Origin: Kutzneria buriramensis
GTDB taxonomy: Bacteria; Actinomycetota; Actinomycetes; Mycobacteriales; Pseudonocardiaceae
Direction of reading: 5' to 3'
NCBI RefSeq assembly: GCF_043575855.1
Contig: NZ_CP144375.1
Coordinates: 5,828,001 to 5,892,000, forward strand
Length of the DNA: 64,000 nt
The notes under the pieces are model-generated. The model made no database searches. It saw only the letters and a list, made by a program, of their open reading frames with translations, and was not told the origin of the DNA. Every line of letters begins with the position of its first letter. Positions within the stretch are counted from its first letter, which is position 1. Below, piece after piece: positions 1-9,012 of the stretch. The translations under genes were made by a program, and so were the position numbers.

Positions 1-537
<537 letters not shown>

Positions 538-541
<4 letters not shown>

Positions 542-1485
542 GCACGGAACTGGAGGCGCTCACGATCGGCCGGGTCGGGGTGGACCTGTACCCGGAGCAG
601 AGCGGCGTGCCGCTCGCCGACGTGAGCACCTTCGCCAAGTCCCTGGGCGGCACGGCCACCAATGTCGCGGTGGCCGCCGCCCGGCTCGGCCGGCGCACGG
701 CCGTGCTGACCAAGGTCGGGCCGGACGGCTTCGGCGACTACGTCCGGCGGGCGCTGGCGGGCTTCGGCGTGTCGCCGGAGTTCGTCGGCACCGCGCCGGA
801 TCTGTTGACCCCGGTGGTGTTCTGCGAGCTGAACCCGCCGGCCGACCCGCCGCTGCTGTTCTACCGGCTGCCCGTGGCGCCCGACCTCACGCTGACCGAG
901 GCCGACGTGCCGTGGGACGTCGTGGAGGACGTGCCGCTGCTCTGGGTCACCGGCACCGGCGTGTGCACGGAGCCGGCCCGCTCCACCCAGCGCAAGATCC
1001 TGGAGCGGCGGGCCCGGCGCGGGCACACGGTGCTGGACCTGGACTACCGGCCGATGTTCTGGTCCGATGTGGACACCGCGCGGGCGGAGATCGGCTGGAT
1101 GCTCGACCACGTCACGGTGGCCGTCGGCAACCGGGCCGAGGTCGAGGTGGCGGTCGGCACGGCCGACCCGGACGAGGCGGCGGACCGCCTGTTGGCCCGG
1201 GGGATCTCCCTGGCGCTGGTGAAGAAGGGCGCGGACGGCGTGCTGGTGGCCACCCCGGAGCACCGGGAGACCGTGACGCCGCAGCGGGTCGAGGTGGTGT
1301 GCGGGCTGGGCGCCGGCGACGCGTTCGGCGGCTCGGTGATCAACGGTCTGCTGGCCGGCCAGGACCCGGTGACGATCGCCCGGCACGCCAACGCCGCCGG
1401 CGCGATCGTGGCGTCCCGGCTGGCCTGCGCCGACGCCATGCCCGACGTGGGCGAGATCGAGGAGTTGCTTTCCCTTGCTGACTGA
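538..1485 (+). CDS. iolC: 5-dehydro-2-deoxygluconokinase (PfkB family)
   Basis: Phosphorylates 2-deoxy-5-keto-D-gluconate in myo-inositol breakdown (family knowledge). The GTG at 538 overlaps the upstream TGA (GTGA). The open frame extends much further upstream, but that part only shadows the ABC gene. The 315-residue product has the PfkB N-terminal Gly-rich segment (KSLGGTATNVAVAAARLG) and the C-terminal anion-hole and catalytic-base motif (CGLGAGDAFGGSVINGLL, Asp of GAGD). It sits with iolB and iolD homologues in one overlapping operon, which supports IolC over other PfkB sugar kinases. Confidence 0.86.
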
Positions 1486-2365
1486 CGCGCAGTGGGCGAG
1501 CCTGCTGCACACCAGGGCGACCGACCCGAACGCGGTGGCGATCGCCTACGCCGCCCGGCGGCGTCGGCCGTCGCTGTTGTCCGGCCGGGGAACCCTGTTC
1601 CTGGTCGCGGCCGATCACCCAGCACGAGGGGCGCTGGGTGTCGGCGGCGACCCGCTGGCCATGTCCGACCGTCGGGAGCTCTTGGACCGGCTGCTGACGG
1701 CGCTGGCCAACCCGGCGGTGGACGGCCTGCTGGCCACCCCGGACGTCGTCGAGGAGCTACTGCTGCTCGACGCGCTGCACGACAAGATCGTCATCGGGTC
1801 GATGAACCGGGGCGGCCTGGCCGGGGCGGACTGGGAGATCGACGACCGGTTCACCGGCTACGACGGGCAGTCCATTTCGGACAATCGCCTCGACGGCGGC
1901 AAGATGCTGCTGCGCATCGTGGATTCCGACGCCGGCACCATTCCGACGTTGCAGGGCTGCGCGGACGCCGTCACGGATCTGGCCGGGCAGGGTCTGATGG
2001 CGATGGTCGAGCCGCTGCCCTACACCCGGGACGCGGACGGGAAGCTGGTGCTGCAGAAGGACTCCCAGTCGCTGGCCCGGGCCATCACGGTCGCGTCCGC
2101 GCTGGGCGTCACCTCGGCGTACACCTGGCTCAAGCTGCCGGCGCCCTCGGACCCGAAGGTGCTGGACACGACGACCTTGCCGGTGGTCGTGCTCGGCGGC
2201 GTGCCGTCCGGCAATCCCGCCGAGGACCTGGCCGCCTGGGGCGACGCGTTGTCGCATCCGGTCGTGCGCGGGCTGGTCATCGGCCGTGCCCTGCTCTATC
2301 CGCCCGACGGCGATGTCGCCGGCGCCGTGCAAGCTGCCGCCAAGGTTCTGGAGGCCGTGTCGTGA
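1475..2365 (+). CDS. Cgl0159-like (beta/alpha)8 aldolase-fold protein of the inositol operon
   Basis: The 296-residue protein resembles deoxyribose-phosphate/fructose-bisphosphate aldolase-like TIM barrels found in actinobacterial inositol operons (Cgl0159 family). Its position between iolC and iolB suggests it cleaves 2-deoxy-5-keto-gluconate 6-phosphate, the IolJ step (inference). A TTG at 1475 lies inside the end of iolC, giving an 11-nt overlap. Recognisable stretches are VIGSMNRGGLAG and a C-terminal VVLGGVPSGNP loop followed by GLVIGRALLYP, typical of a phosphate-binding barrel end. The catalytic Lys was not assigned by eye. Confidence 0.7.
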   Translation: MLTDAQWASLLHTRATDPNAVAIAYAARRRRPSLLSGRGTLFLVAADHPARGALGVGGDPLAMSDRRELLDRLLTALANPAVDGLLATPDVVEELLLLDALHDKIVIGSMNRGGLAGADWEIDDRFTGYDGQSISDNRLDGGKMLLRIVDSDAGTIPTLQGCADAVTDLAGQGLMAMVEPLPYTRDADGKLVLQKDSQSLARAITVASALGVTSAYTWLKLPAPSDPKVLDTTTLPVVVLGGVPSGNPAEDLAAWGDALSHPVVRGLVIGRALLYPPDGDVAGAVQAAAKVLEAVS

Positions 2366-3249
2366 GTCTGCACCGTCCACTCGGAACGCTGTCGGACGGC
2401 GAGGACCCGGTTCGGCTGACGCCCGAAGGCGCAGGCTGGTCGTGGACCGGCCTGCGGGTGCTGCTGTTGCACCCCGGCACCTCGCGCGTGATCGAGACCG
2501 GCGAGTTCGAGGCGTTCGTGCTGCCGCTGTCCGGCGGCTGCGTGGTCGAGGTCGACGGTCAGCGGTTCGAGCTGACGGGCCGGGACTCGGTGTTCACGCG
2601 GGTCACCGACTTCGCCTACGTGCCAAGGGATGCCACCGTCACACTGTCCACGCACGATGGTGTGGAGGTGGCGCTGCCGATGGCCCGTTGCACCCGCCGG
2701 CTGGACCCCAGGTACGGGCCGGCCGAGGATGTGCCGGTCGAGGTGCGCGGCGCGGGCAACGCCACCCGGCAGGTCACCAACTTCGGCGTGCCGGGCGTGT
2801 GGGACCACGCCGACAAGCTCAACGCCTGCGAGTTGATCACGCCCGACGGCAACTGGTCGTCGTATCCGCCGCACAAGCACGACGAGGCGACCGAGTGCGA
2901 GGTCCTCAACGAGGAGATCTACTACTTCCGGATCGCCGGCCGGGACGGGGTGAACACCTCCCGCGACGGCTTCGGGCTGCACCGCACGTACACCGCCGAT
3001 GGTGAGATCGACGAGGACGTGGCCGTCCGCGACGGCGACGTCTTCCTTATCCCGCGCGGGTATCACGGGCCGTGCGTGGCCGCTCCGGGCTACCCGATGT
3101 ACTACCTGAACGTGCTGGCCGGGCCGGCCGACGACCGGTCGATGGCGTTCTGCGACGACCCGGCTCACGGCTGGGTGCGCGACACCTGGGCGACGACGCC
3201 GCTGGACCCCCGCTGTCCGGTAACCAACGCGAAGGGACGCGTGCGATGA
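2362..3249 (+). CDS. iolB: 5-deoxy-glucuronate isomerase
   Basis: Converts 5-deoxy-D-glucuronate to 2-deoxy-5-keto-D-gluconate in inositol catabolism (family knowledge). The GTG at 2362 overlaps the upstream stop (GTGA) and gives 295 residues, normal for IolB. This is a bicupin protein: the C-terminal cupin carries the metal-ligand pattern with PPHKHDE and a downstream Glu (EVLNEEIYYF), then PRGYHGPCVAAPGYPMYYLNVLAGP, a hallmark of the family. The stop overlaps the iolD ATG. Confidence 0.93.
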   Translation: MSLHRPLGTLSDGEDPVRLTPEGAGWSWTGLRVLLLHPGTSRVIETGEFEAFVLPLSGGCVVEVDGQRFELTGRDSVFTRVTDFAYVPRDATVTLSTHDGVEVALPMARCTRRLDPRYGPAEDVPVEVRGAGNATRQVTNFGVPGVWDHADKLNACELITPDGNWSSYPPHKHDEATECEVLNEEIYYFRIAGRDGVNTSRDGFGLHRTYTADGEIDEDVAVRDGDVFLIPRGYHGPCVAAPGYPMYYLNVLAGPADDRSMAFCDDPAHGWVRDTWATTPLDPRCPVTNAKGRVR

Positions 3250-5096
3250 GGCTGACCACCGCCCAGGCCCTGGTCCGCTGGCTGATCGCCCAGCGGACGG
3301 AGCTCTTCGACGGCACCGAGGCGCCGCTGTTCCCCGGCGTGTACGCGATCTTCGGCCATGGCAACGTGCTCGGGCTGGGCACCGCCCTGGAGGAGCAGCG
3401 CGAGCAGATCCCGGTGTGGCGTGGGCACAACGAGCAGGGCATGGCGCTGGCCGCCGTCGGCTACGCCAAGGCCACGCACCGCCGGCAGGTCGGCGTCGCC
3501 ACCACGTCCATCGGCCCCGGCGCCCTGAACCTGGTGACCGCCGCCGGCGTCGCGCACGCCAACCGGCTGCCGCTGCTCCTGCTGCCCGGCGACACCTTCA
3601 CCAGCCGCGCCCCCGACCCCGTGCTCCAGCAGATCGAGCCGTTCCACGACGGCACCGCCAGCGTCAACGACGCGTTCCGGGCGGTGAGCCGGTACTTCGA
3701 CCGCGTCACCCGGCCGGAACAGCTGATCGCCACGCTGCCGCAGGTCGCCCGCGTGCTCACCGATCCTGCCGACTGCGGGCCGGTCACATTGGCGCTGCCC
3801 CAGGACGTGCAGGCCGAGGCCTACGACTTCCCGGACGCGCTGTTCGAGCCGGTGCTGCACCGCATCCAGCGCCCCCGCGCCGACGCCCGCGCGCTGGGCG
3901 AGGCCGCGTCCGTGCTACGGAACGCCGAGCGGCCGCTGCTGGTGCTCGGCGGCGGCGTGCGCTACTCCGGCGCCGGGGCGCAGGCCATCGCCTTCGCTGA
4001 GCGCTTCGGGCTGCCGATCACCGAGACCACCGCCGGCCGGACCCTGGTCACCCACGACCACCGCCTGCACGCCGGGCCGCTCGGCATCACCGGGTCGTCC
4101 TCCGGCAACGAGCTCGCCGCCGAGGCCGATGTGGTGCTGGCCGTCGGGACCCGGCTCCAGGACTTCACCACCGCCTCCTGGACCGTGTTCTCCCCCGACG
4201 TCCGCCTGGTCAGCCTGAACGCCGCCCGCTTCGACGCCGTCAAGCACGGAGGCGTAGCGGTCGTCGGTGACGCGCTGGCCGGGCTCGCCGACCTGGAGCC
4301 GTTGCTCGACTCGTGGTCGGTGCCGGCCGTGTGGACCGCCCGTGCCGTGACCGCTCGCGCCGGCTGGGACTCCCACGTCGACAAGCTCCGCTCCCCGTCC
4401 TCGGAGCTGACCTACGCCCAGGTCGTCGGCATGGTCAACGACGCGTCCGGGCCCTCCGACTACGTCATGACGGCCTCCGGCGGGCTGCCCGGCGAGCTCA
4501 TCGGCGGCTGGCGGTCGTCCGGGCCGGCGACGATGGACGTCGAATACGGCTTCTCCTGCATGGGTTACGAGATCGCCGGCGCATGGGGTGCCGCAATGGC
4601 CCGTGAGGACGGCGTCGTCACCACTCTTCTGGGCGACGGGTCATACCTGATGCTCAACTCCGAGCTGTTCAGCGCCGCCTTTGCCGGTCACGGTTTCGTG
4701 GCAGTCGTCTGCGACAACGACGGCTATGCGGTGATTCACCGCCTCCAGACCGGGCAGGGCGCCGCCGGCTACAACAACATGTACGCCGACTGCCGCTCAT
4801 CTTTGCGCACACCCCCGCGCGTGGATTTCGCCGCCCACGCCGCGGCCCTTGGCTGCGAGGTATTCGCCGCCGACGGGAGTTCGTTCCCGGCCCAGTACGC
4901 CGCCGCCAAAGACGCCGCCGGGCAGGGCAAGGTCGCCGTGGTGACCGTGCAGACCCATCCGTCGTCCTGGACCGAGGCCGGCGCGTGGTGGGAGGTCGGC
5001 GTTCCCCAGACGTCGCATCGGCCCGAGGTGCTGGCCGCCCGCGCCGAACTGGACGAAGCGAAGGCGAAGCAGATCCGCTACCTGCACCAGCAATAG
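3246..5096 (+). CDS. iolD: 3D-(3,5/4)-trihydroxycyclohexane-1,2-dione hydrolase
   Basis: A ThDP-dependent enzyme that opens the ring of the inositol-derived trihydroxycyclohexanedione to give 5-deoxy-glucuronate (family knowledge). The ATG at 3246 overlaps the iolB stop (ATGA); the product is 616 residues, the usual length. It has the N-terminal ThDP-binding glutamate segment (WRGHNEQGMALAAVGYAK), a central domain, and the C-terminal diphosphate/Mg motif starting GDGSYLMLNSELF with the following NDGYAVIHRLQ. It is the last gene of the operon in this window; iolG, iolE and iolA homologues are not seen here. Confidence 0.94.
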   Translation: MRLTTAQALVRWLIAQRTELFDGTEAPLFPGVYAIFGHGNVLGLGTALEEQREQIPVWRGHNEQGMALAAVGYAKATHRRQVGVATTSIGPGALNLVTAAGVAHANRLPLLLLPGDTFTSRAPDPVLQQIEPFHDGTASVNDAFRAVSRYFDRVTRPEQLIATLPQVARVLTDPADCGPVTLALPQDVQAEAYDFPDALFEPVLHRIQRPRADARALGEAASVLRNAERPLLVLGGGVRYSGAGAQAIAFAERFGLPITETTAGRTLVTHDHRLHAGPLGITGSSSGNELAAEADVVLAVGTRLQDFTTASWTVFSPDVRLVSLNAARFDAVKHGGVAVVGDALAGLADLEPLLDSWSVPAVWTARAVTARAGWDSHVDKLRSPSSELTYAQVVGMVNDASGPSDYVMTASGGLPGELIGGWRSSGPATMDVEYGFSCMGYEIAGAWGAAMAREDGVVTTLLGDGSYLMLNSELFSAAFAGHGFVAVVCDNDGYAVIHRLQTGQGAAGYNNMYADCRSSLRTPPRVDFAAHAAALGCEVFAADGSSFPAQYAAAKDAAGQGKVAVVTVQTHPSSWTEAGAWWEVGVPQTSHRPEVLAARAELDEAKAKQIRYLHQQ

Positions 5097-5207
5097 CGCC
5101 TCGTTGTTCGCACATCACCCGACCGTTACCCGTTCGGGTGGTGTGCGCTGCCCGAGCGGGCCCGCCGAACGGGCGACGGAGATCAACTGCGGCTATCGTC
5201 GGGCGCG

Positions 5208-5624
5208 ATGGACTCGCGCGTGCCGGTGCTCTGCCCGGACCACTTCCCGGACGGCTTCCGCCGCATGGTCGAGGACATCGTCGACGACGTCGCTGCGGGG
5301 CTGCCCGCGGTGCGTCCGGAGCTGCGGATCGAGGTCGGCGACCCGACCGGCCGCCCGCTGCTGACCTTCACGGTCTGGTTCGACTTCGTCCGGCGCACGG
5401 CCTTCGGCCTGCCGGTGCGCATGCTCCAGGGCAACGTGGAGCAGCTGCGCGGGGAGCTGGCGGCGCGGCTCCAGGACGCGTTCGTCGAGGAGTACGGCCA
5501 GCCGCTGCCGCCGTGTCCGGGGCACCAGCACCCGCTGACGCCGGAGGTGCGTGAGGTCGCCGTGTGGCTATGCCCGTACGACCCGGGTCACTGGTCCTGC
5601 CGGATCGGTGACTACCGGGTATGA
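5208..5624 (+). CDS. Conserved hypothetical protein, 138 aa
   Basis: I do not recognise this family. The product is soluble with no signal peptide or membrane segment. It has an acidic N-terminal helix, a segment that looks like a small alpha/beta domain (LRIEVGDPTGRPLLTFTVWFDF), and a C-terminal part with two Cys and two His (PPCPGHQHP, LCPYDPGHWSCRIGDYRV) that could bind a metal. A TATCGT hexamer lies 8 nt before the ATG and no Shine-Dalgarno sequence is visible, so the mRNA may be leaderless. It converges with the DUF3073 gene. Confidence 0.65.
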   Translation: MDSRVPVLCPDHFPDGFRRMVEDIVDDVAAGLPAVRPELRIEVGDPTGRPLLTFTVWFDFVRRTAFGLPVRMLQGNVEQLRGELAARLQDAFVEEYGQPLPPCPGHQHPLTPEVREVAVWLCPYDPGHWSCRIGDYRV

Positions 5625-5639
5625 GCACAGCCAAAAGGG

Positions 5640-5675
5640 AGGGCTGAGCCGCCGGATGCCCGGCAGCTCAACCCT
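5640..5675 (-). terminator. Hairpin terminator after the DUF3073 gene
   Basis: Arms at 5640-5653 and 5662-5675 pair over 14 positions with an 8-nt loop. Read on the minus strand the two non-Watson-Crick positions become G-U pairs, and the stem is followed by a short T run (CCCTTTT), so it best fits termination of the minus-strand gene that stops at 5694. Confidence 0.6.
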
Positions 5676-5693
5676 CGCCACGTCGCAGACGCG

Positions 5694-5885
5694 TCAACGA
5701 CGGTATTCGTCGTCGTCGTAATCGTCGTACGGGTCTTCCGTGTGCTCATCGTCCGGCGGACCCACAGTGGACTGTCCCGAGCCCGACAGCTCACGCTGAA
5801 GGGCGTCGAAGTCCGTGTTGTGGGAGCTGTACTTGAGCTCTCGGGCCACCTTCGTTTGCTTGGCCTTCGCTCGGCCGCGCCCCAT
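5694..5885 (-). CDS. DUF3073 family small protein
   Basis: A 63-residue actinobacterial protein of unknown function. The conserved N-terminal block MGRGRAKAKQTKVARELKYS, followed by SHNTDFDALQREL, fixes the ATG at 5885; the frame is open 20 codons further upstream but that part is not conserved in type. The second half is very acidic (DDEHTEDPYDDYDDDEYRR). The basic head and acidic tail suggest nucleic-acid or ribosome association, which is inference only. The neighbouring order matches the Rv0810c region of mycobacteria. Confidence 0.88.
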   Translation of the reverse strand: MGRGRAKAKQTKVARELKYSSHNTDFDALQRELSGSGQSTVGPPDDEHTEDPYDDYDDDEYRR

Positions 5886-6069
5886 GGCTCGACCCCCTCG
5901 CACAGGGACGGGGGCGGCCGGGGGATCGGCGGCCCCACTCGTCACGACAACTGGTTCCTGGTAACTACCGTACCGTGTCGATGGGGTTCGATGCGACGCG
6001 GCTTGCTTGTGGACCGCGCGACACCTCGCCGACGCCCGGTCGGGCCGCCGGTCGTGGCACGATTCGGGG

Positions 6070-6963
6070 GTGCCCCGCCCGTTCTCCGCTTACCTGCGAG
6101 TGTACGAACCGTTGTCGGCCTTCGACGCTCCGTTGGCCGCCCGGTTGCGCCAGGCCGTCGACGACGGCCCGCTGAGCCGGGCGGACGCCGGCGACCGCGA
6201 GCGGGAATTGTGGCTCCGGTCACAGCTGGCGACGCCGCCGCGGCTGCTGCCGGGCGAGCTCTCCGACGGCCGCCCCGCGCCCAACGCGCCGCTGGACGTG
6301 ATGGTGCTGGACCCGGCCGAGGTGCCGACCAGCGACAGCGCCACCGTGGGCCCCGGACCGCTGGTCTGCCCGCTGGACGTGCGCGCCCGCTCGGCGGCGG
6401 CGCTGGCCGGCTTCCTGAGCACGTCGTCGGGCGTGTTGAAGGCGGCCGCCCTGACCATCCCGGCCGACATCGCCCGGACCAGGGCGGGCGCGGTGATGGC
6501 GGAGCTGGCCGGCGGCGCGGTGCATGTGGTGTCGACCACGTGGACGGTGCCGCTGCCCTGGTTCTCCCTGGTCGACCCGGAGAGCCGGCACATCATCCTG
6601 GCGCCCCGCGAGCACGGCGAGCGGCAGGTGGCCTGGCGGATCGCGATGGCCGACGCCCGCCGCCGGGTGGCCCGGGCGCACTCCGTCGTGCGGGAGTCCC
6701 TCGGCGACAACGGCCCGGCCCGGGTGCTCAAGGACACCGGCCGCTGGCTGGAGCACTTCCACCCGCACTCGGCGGTCGAGCTGGACTACGGCGGCCTGGT
6801 GCAGCTGCTGGACGACCAGGTGCTGCTGGAGGACACCTCGGCCCAGGACGTGCACGCGATCGTGGACGCGATGGAGGCCGGCAACGCCGACGAGGTCGCC
6901 TCCCGCTACGAGCAGCTCCGCGACTTCTGGGGCGAGCTGGCCGGCAAGGAACGGCTCGGTTGA
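6070..6963 (+). CDS. Conserved actinobacterial hypothetical protein
   Basis: A 297-residue soluble protein with no domain I can name with certainty. I chose the GTG at 6070 because the product then begins PRPFSAYLRVYEPL, which looks like the conserved start of this family; an upstream GTG at 6007 would add 21 low-complexity residues. It contains long Ala-rich helices and a C-terminal acidic helix (VHAIVDAMEAGNADEVASRYEQLRDFW). It lies next to the DUF3073 gene and converges with rsiG. Confidence 0.72.
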   Translation: MPRPFSAYLRVYEPLSAFDAPLAARLRQAVDDGPLSRADAGDRERELWLRSQLATPPRLLPGELSDGRPAPNAPLDVMVLDPAEVPTSDSATVGPGPLVCPLDVRARSAAALAGFLSTSSGVLKAAALTIPADIARTRAGAVMAELAGGAVHVVSTTWTVPLPWFSLVDPESRHIILAPREHGERQVAWRIAMADARRRVARAHSVVRESLGDNGPARVLKDTGRWLEHFHPHSAVELDYGGLVQLLDDQVLLEDTSAQDVHAIVDAMEAGNADEVASRYEQLRDFWGELAGKERLG

Positions 6964-7027
6964 TTGCGTGTTTTTGGCGCTCGCTCCGCTCGCGCGGCTC
7001 GGCCCCTTGTAAGCCGACGCCTCGCCC

Positions 7028-7099
7028 TTGCTGGATTTCGATCGGCCACATCGGCTCGAGCGGTGGGTGCGTGTGTGGTGGCCGATCGAAATCCAGCAA
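7028..7099. terminator. 22-bp perfect inverted repeat between convergent genes
   Basis: Arms at 7028-7049 and 7078-7099 are perfectly complementary (22 bp) around a 28-nt loop. The element lies between the stops of the gene ending at 6963 (+) and rsiG ending at 7139 (-), so it probably terminates both. A GC-rich flank at 6975-7000 contains a second small palindrome (GCGCTCGCTCCGCTCGCGC). The overall design resembles the element at 11420-11560. Confidence 0.6.
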
Positions 7100-7138
7100 C
7101 CGTGCGAAGCGCCGGCGGGGCCTCGCACGGTTGGGTGA

Positions 7139-7747
7139 CTACTCCGCTTCTCGGGGGGTGCGCTCGTTGGCCAGCAGCTCGTCGACGGAGGCGCTGCCGC
7201 GCTGGTAGCGGCCGGCGATCTCGGCGTTGAGCTTGTCCATCACGATCTGCACCTCGCGCCGCCGCGCCGACACCGAGGCCTCCTCGGCGGCGAACGCCTG
7301 CCGGGCCTGGTCCAGCTTGTCGTCGGACAGCGAGGCGACGTCGGACAGGTCCACGTCGGAGACGAGCGCCTCGACGTGCCGGCGGTGCGCCTCGGCGCGG
7401 GACGGCTCCAGGGTCTGGTACCGGCCCAGGCCGGTGGCCGGCCCGACGGCGTTCTCGGACAGGATCGAGACCAGGCGGTCGACCACGGAGGCGCCGCCGC
7501 CCTCGACTCTGCGCTGCTGTTCCGCCTTCACGATGTCGATACGGGCGTGTAGCAGCCGGCGCAGGTAGGACAGGTCGGTCTCCTCCTGCGCCGCCTCGTC
7601 GCGCAGCGCGCGGACCTCATCGAGCGGGCGCTGTTCGACACCGGCCGTGTAGTCCGGCGCGAGCACCCGGTCGATGCGCCGCCGCCCGCCAGGACGGACC
7701 TCGATCACACCGCCATCCTGAAGCACGTGGGCGTCACCCGCCAACAC
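7139..7747 (-). CDS. rsiG: RsiG-type c-di-GMP-dependent anti-sigma factor
   Basis: RsiG sequesters the sporulation sigma factor WhiG when loaded with c-di-GMP (known from Streptomyces). The published ligand motif E(X)3S(X)2R(X)3Q(X)3D is present exactly at E156-S160-R163-Q167-D171. A second copy at E56-S60-R63-H67-D71 has His where Gln is expected. Both lie in predicted long helices, matching the two-helix hairpin that cradles a c-di-GMP dimer. The product is 202 residues from a GTG at 7747. It is encoded 13 nt downstream of the BKACE gene. No whiG is in the window. Confidence 0.85.
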   Translation of the reverse strand: MLAGDAHVLQDGGVIEVRPGGRRRIDRVLAPDYTAGVEQRPLDEVRALRDEAAQEETDLSYLRRLLHARIDIVKAEQQRRVEGGGASVVDRLVSILSENAVGPATGLGRYQTLEPSRAEAHRRHVEALVSDVDLSDVASLSDDKLDQARQAFAAEEASVSARRREVQIVMDKLNAEIAGRYQRGSASVDELLANERTPREAE

Positions 7748-7760
7748 CTGGGAGTCGGTT

Positions 7761-8615
7761 TCAACCGGACCGTTGCACTCCGAGGACCTTGCGGACCTCG
7801 TCGGGGGTCAGCGGCGGCCGCTGGGCGATCCGGGCCAGGCCACTGGCCCTGGCCACCAGCTGGGCGTTGTCCCGGACCCGCTCGCCGCGGGCGTAGGAGA
7901 TGGTGTCCTCCATGCCGACGCGCAGGTGCCCACCCGCGGACAGCGCCGCGAACATCACCGGTATGGAGGAGCGGCCGACGCCGGTCGCGGAGAAGGTGGC
8001 GCCCTCGGGGATGGCCCGCAGCGCGGCGGCGAGCGTCTCGGTGTCGCCGGGCATGCCGCCGGGCACGCCCATCACCAGGTCGACGTGCACGTGCCCGCCG
8101 GCGGGCAGGCCGTGCTGGTCGAGCAGCCGGCGCAGGCTGGTCAGCTGGCCCAGGTCGAAGATCTCGTACTCGGGCACGATGCCGCGGTCCTGCATCCGCT
8201 TGTGCAGCTCGACGATGAACTCCCAGCGGTTCATGAACACGTCGTCGCCGAAGTTGACCGTGCCCATCGTGCAGGACGCCGAGTCGGGCCCGGCCTCCAG
8301 CACGCGCAGCCGGTTCTCCTCCGGGTCGGTGACCGCGCCGCCGGTGGACAGCTGCACCACCAGGTCGGTCTCCGCGCGCAGCGCGGACACGGTGGCCTTG
8401 AGCAGGCCGAGGTCCAGGGTGGGCTTGGTGTCCGTGCCGCGGATGTGCACGTGGATCATCGAGGCGCCCACGCGCTCGCAGTCCTTGGCCGTGCTGACCA
8501 GCTCGTCCAGGGTGACCGGGAGGTTGGGCACGTCCGCCTTGGCGTGTTCGGCGCCGGTCGGGGCAACGGTGATGAGGGTGCCGTGCGAACCGGGTCGCGG
8601 TGTCGACGCTGACAT
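7761..8615 (-). CDS. Beta-keto acid cleavage enzyme (BKACE/Kce, DUF849 family)
   Basis: Zinc-dependent TIM-barrel enzymes that condense a beta-keto acid with acetyl-CoA and cleave it (family knowledge); the substrate here is unknown. The ATG at 8615 gives 284 residues, the normal length; the open frame extends upstream but is low quality there. Seen are the start LITVAPTGAE, the HxH zinc-ligand segment (IHVHIRG), QLSTGG, and the C-terminal VGMEDTISYARGE loop with the third ligand region. Upstream is a 397-nt stretch without a clear gene; rsiG follows in the same direction. Confidence 0.85.
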   Translation of the reverse strand: MSASTPRPGSHGTLITVAPTGAEHAKADVPNLPVTLDELVSTAKDCERVGASMIHVHIRGTDTKPTLDLGLLKATVSALRAETDLVVQLSTGGAVTDPEENRLRVLEAGPDSASCTMGTVNFGDDVFMNRWEFIVELHKRMQDRGIVPEYEIFDLGQLTSLRRLLDQHGLPAGGHVHVDLVMGVPGGMPGDTETLAAALRAIPEGATFSATGVGRSSIPVMFAALSAGGHLRVGMEDTISYARGERVRDNAQLVARASGLARIAQRPPLTPDEVRKVLGVQRSG

Positions 8616-9012
8616 GCCGCCGATCCTCGCACGGGTGACCCCGCCGTGAGGCGGGAGCCACCTGTGATCTCGTCGTCGGCCCCGACCGCAGGTGACCCGA
8701 GTGCGCCGAGCAGTTGGCGTTGAACTGGTTGGCCGGGCTGATCCACCAGTTGCAGCACGGCGAGGTATTCCCTCCCCAAAGGTGGATGTGGGCGTCGGAT
8801 TTCGTTGTGCGATTCGACGCGGCGACAACTACGCCGCCGGTTCCGGTGGGGTGTCGGCGTTCGGAATACCCTCGCTTCGGCGGTCGCCCGGAATGCCTGT
8901 TCCTCGCATTTTCGGGACGCGCTCGAATTGTCGGTCGACGGCTGCGGCAATCGATCGAGGAACCCGGCGGCTCCCAGCCGTCCGGCAGCCTCGCGGTGTT
9001 CGTGGACCTGCC
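8616..9012. other. 397-nt stretch without a confident gene
   Basis: The region separates the BKACE gene from ygfZ, both on the minus strand. Its base composition is visibly less GC-rich between 8760 and 8960. A plus-strand frame of 100 codons (8714-9016) is open but has no ribosome-binding site and shows no family I recognise. The promoter for BKACE-rsiG is expected here. I see no RNA gene or clear hairpin. Confidence 0.4.
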
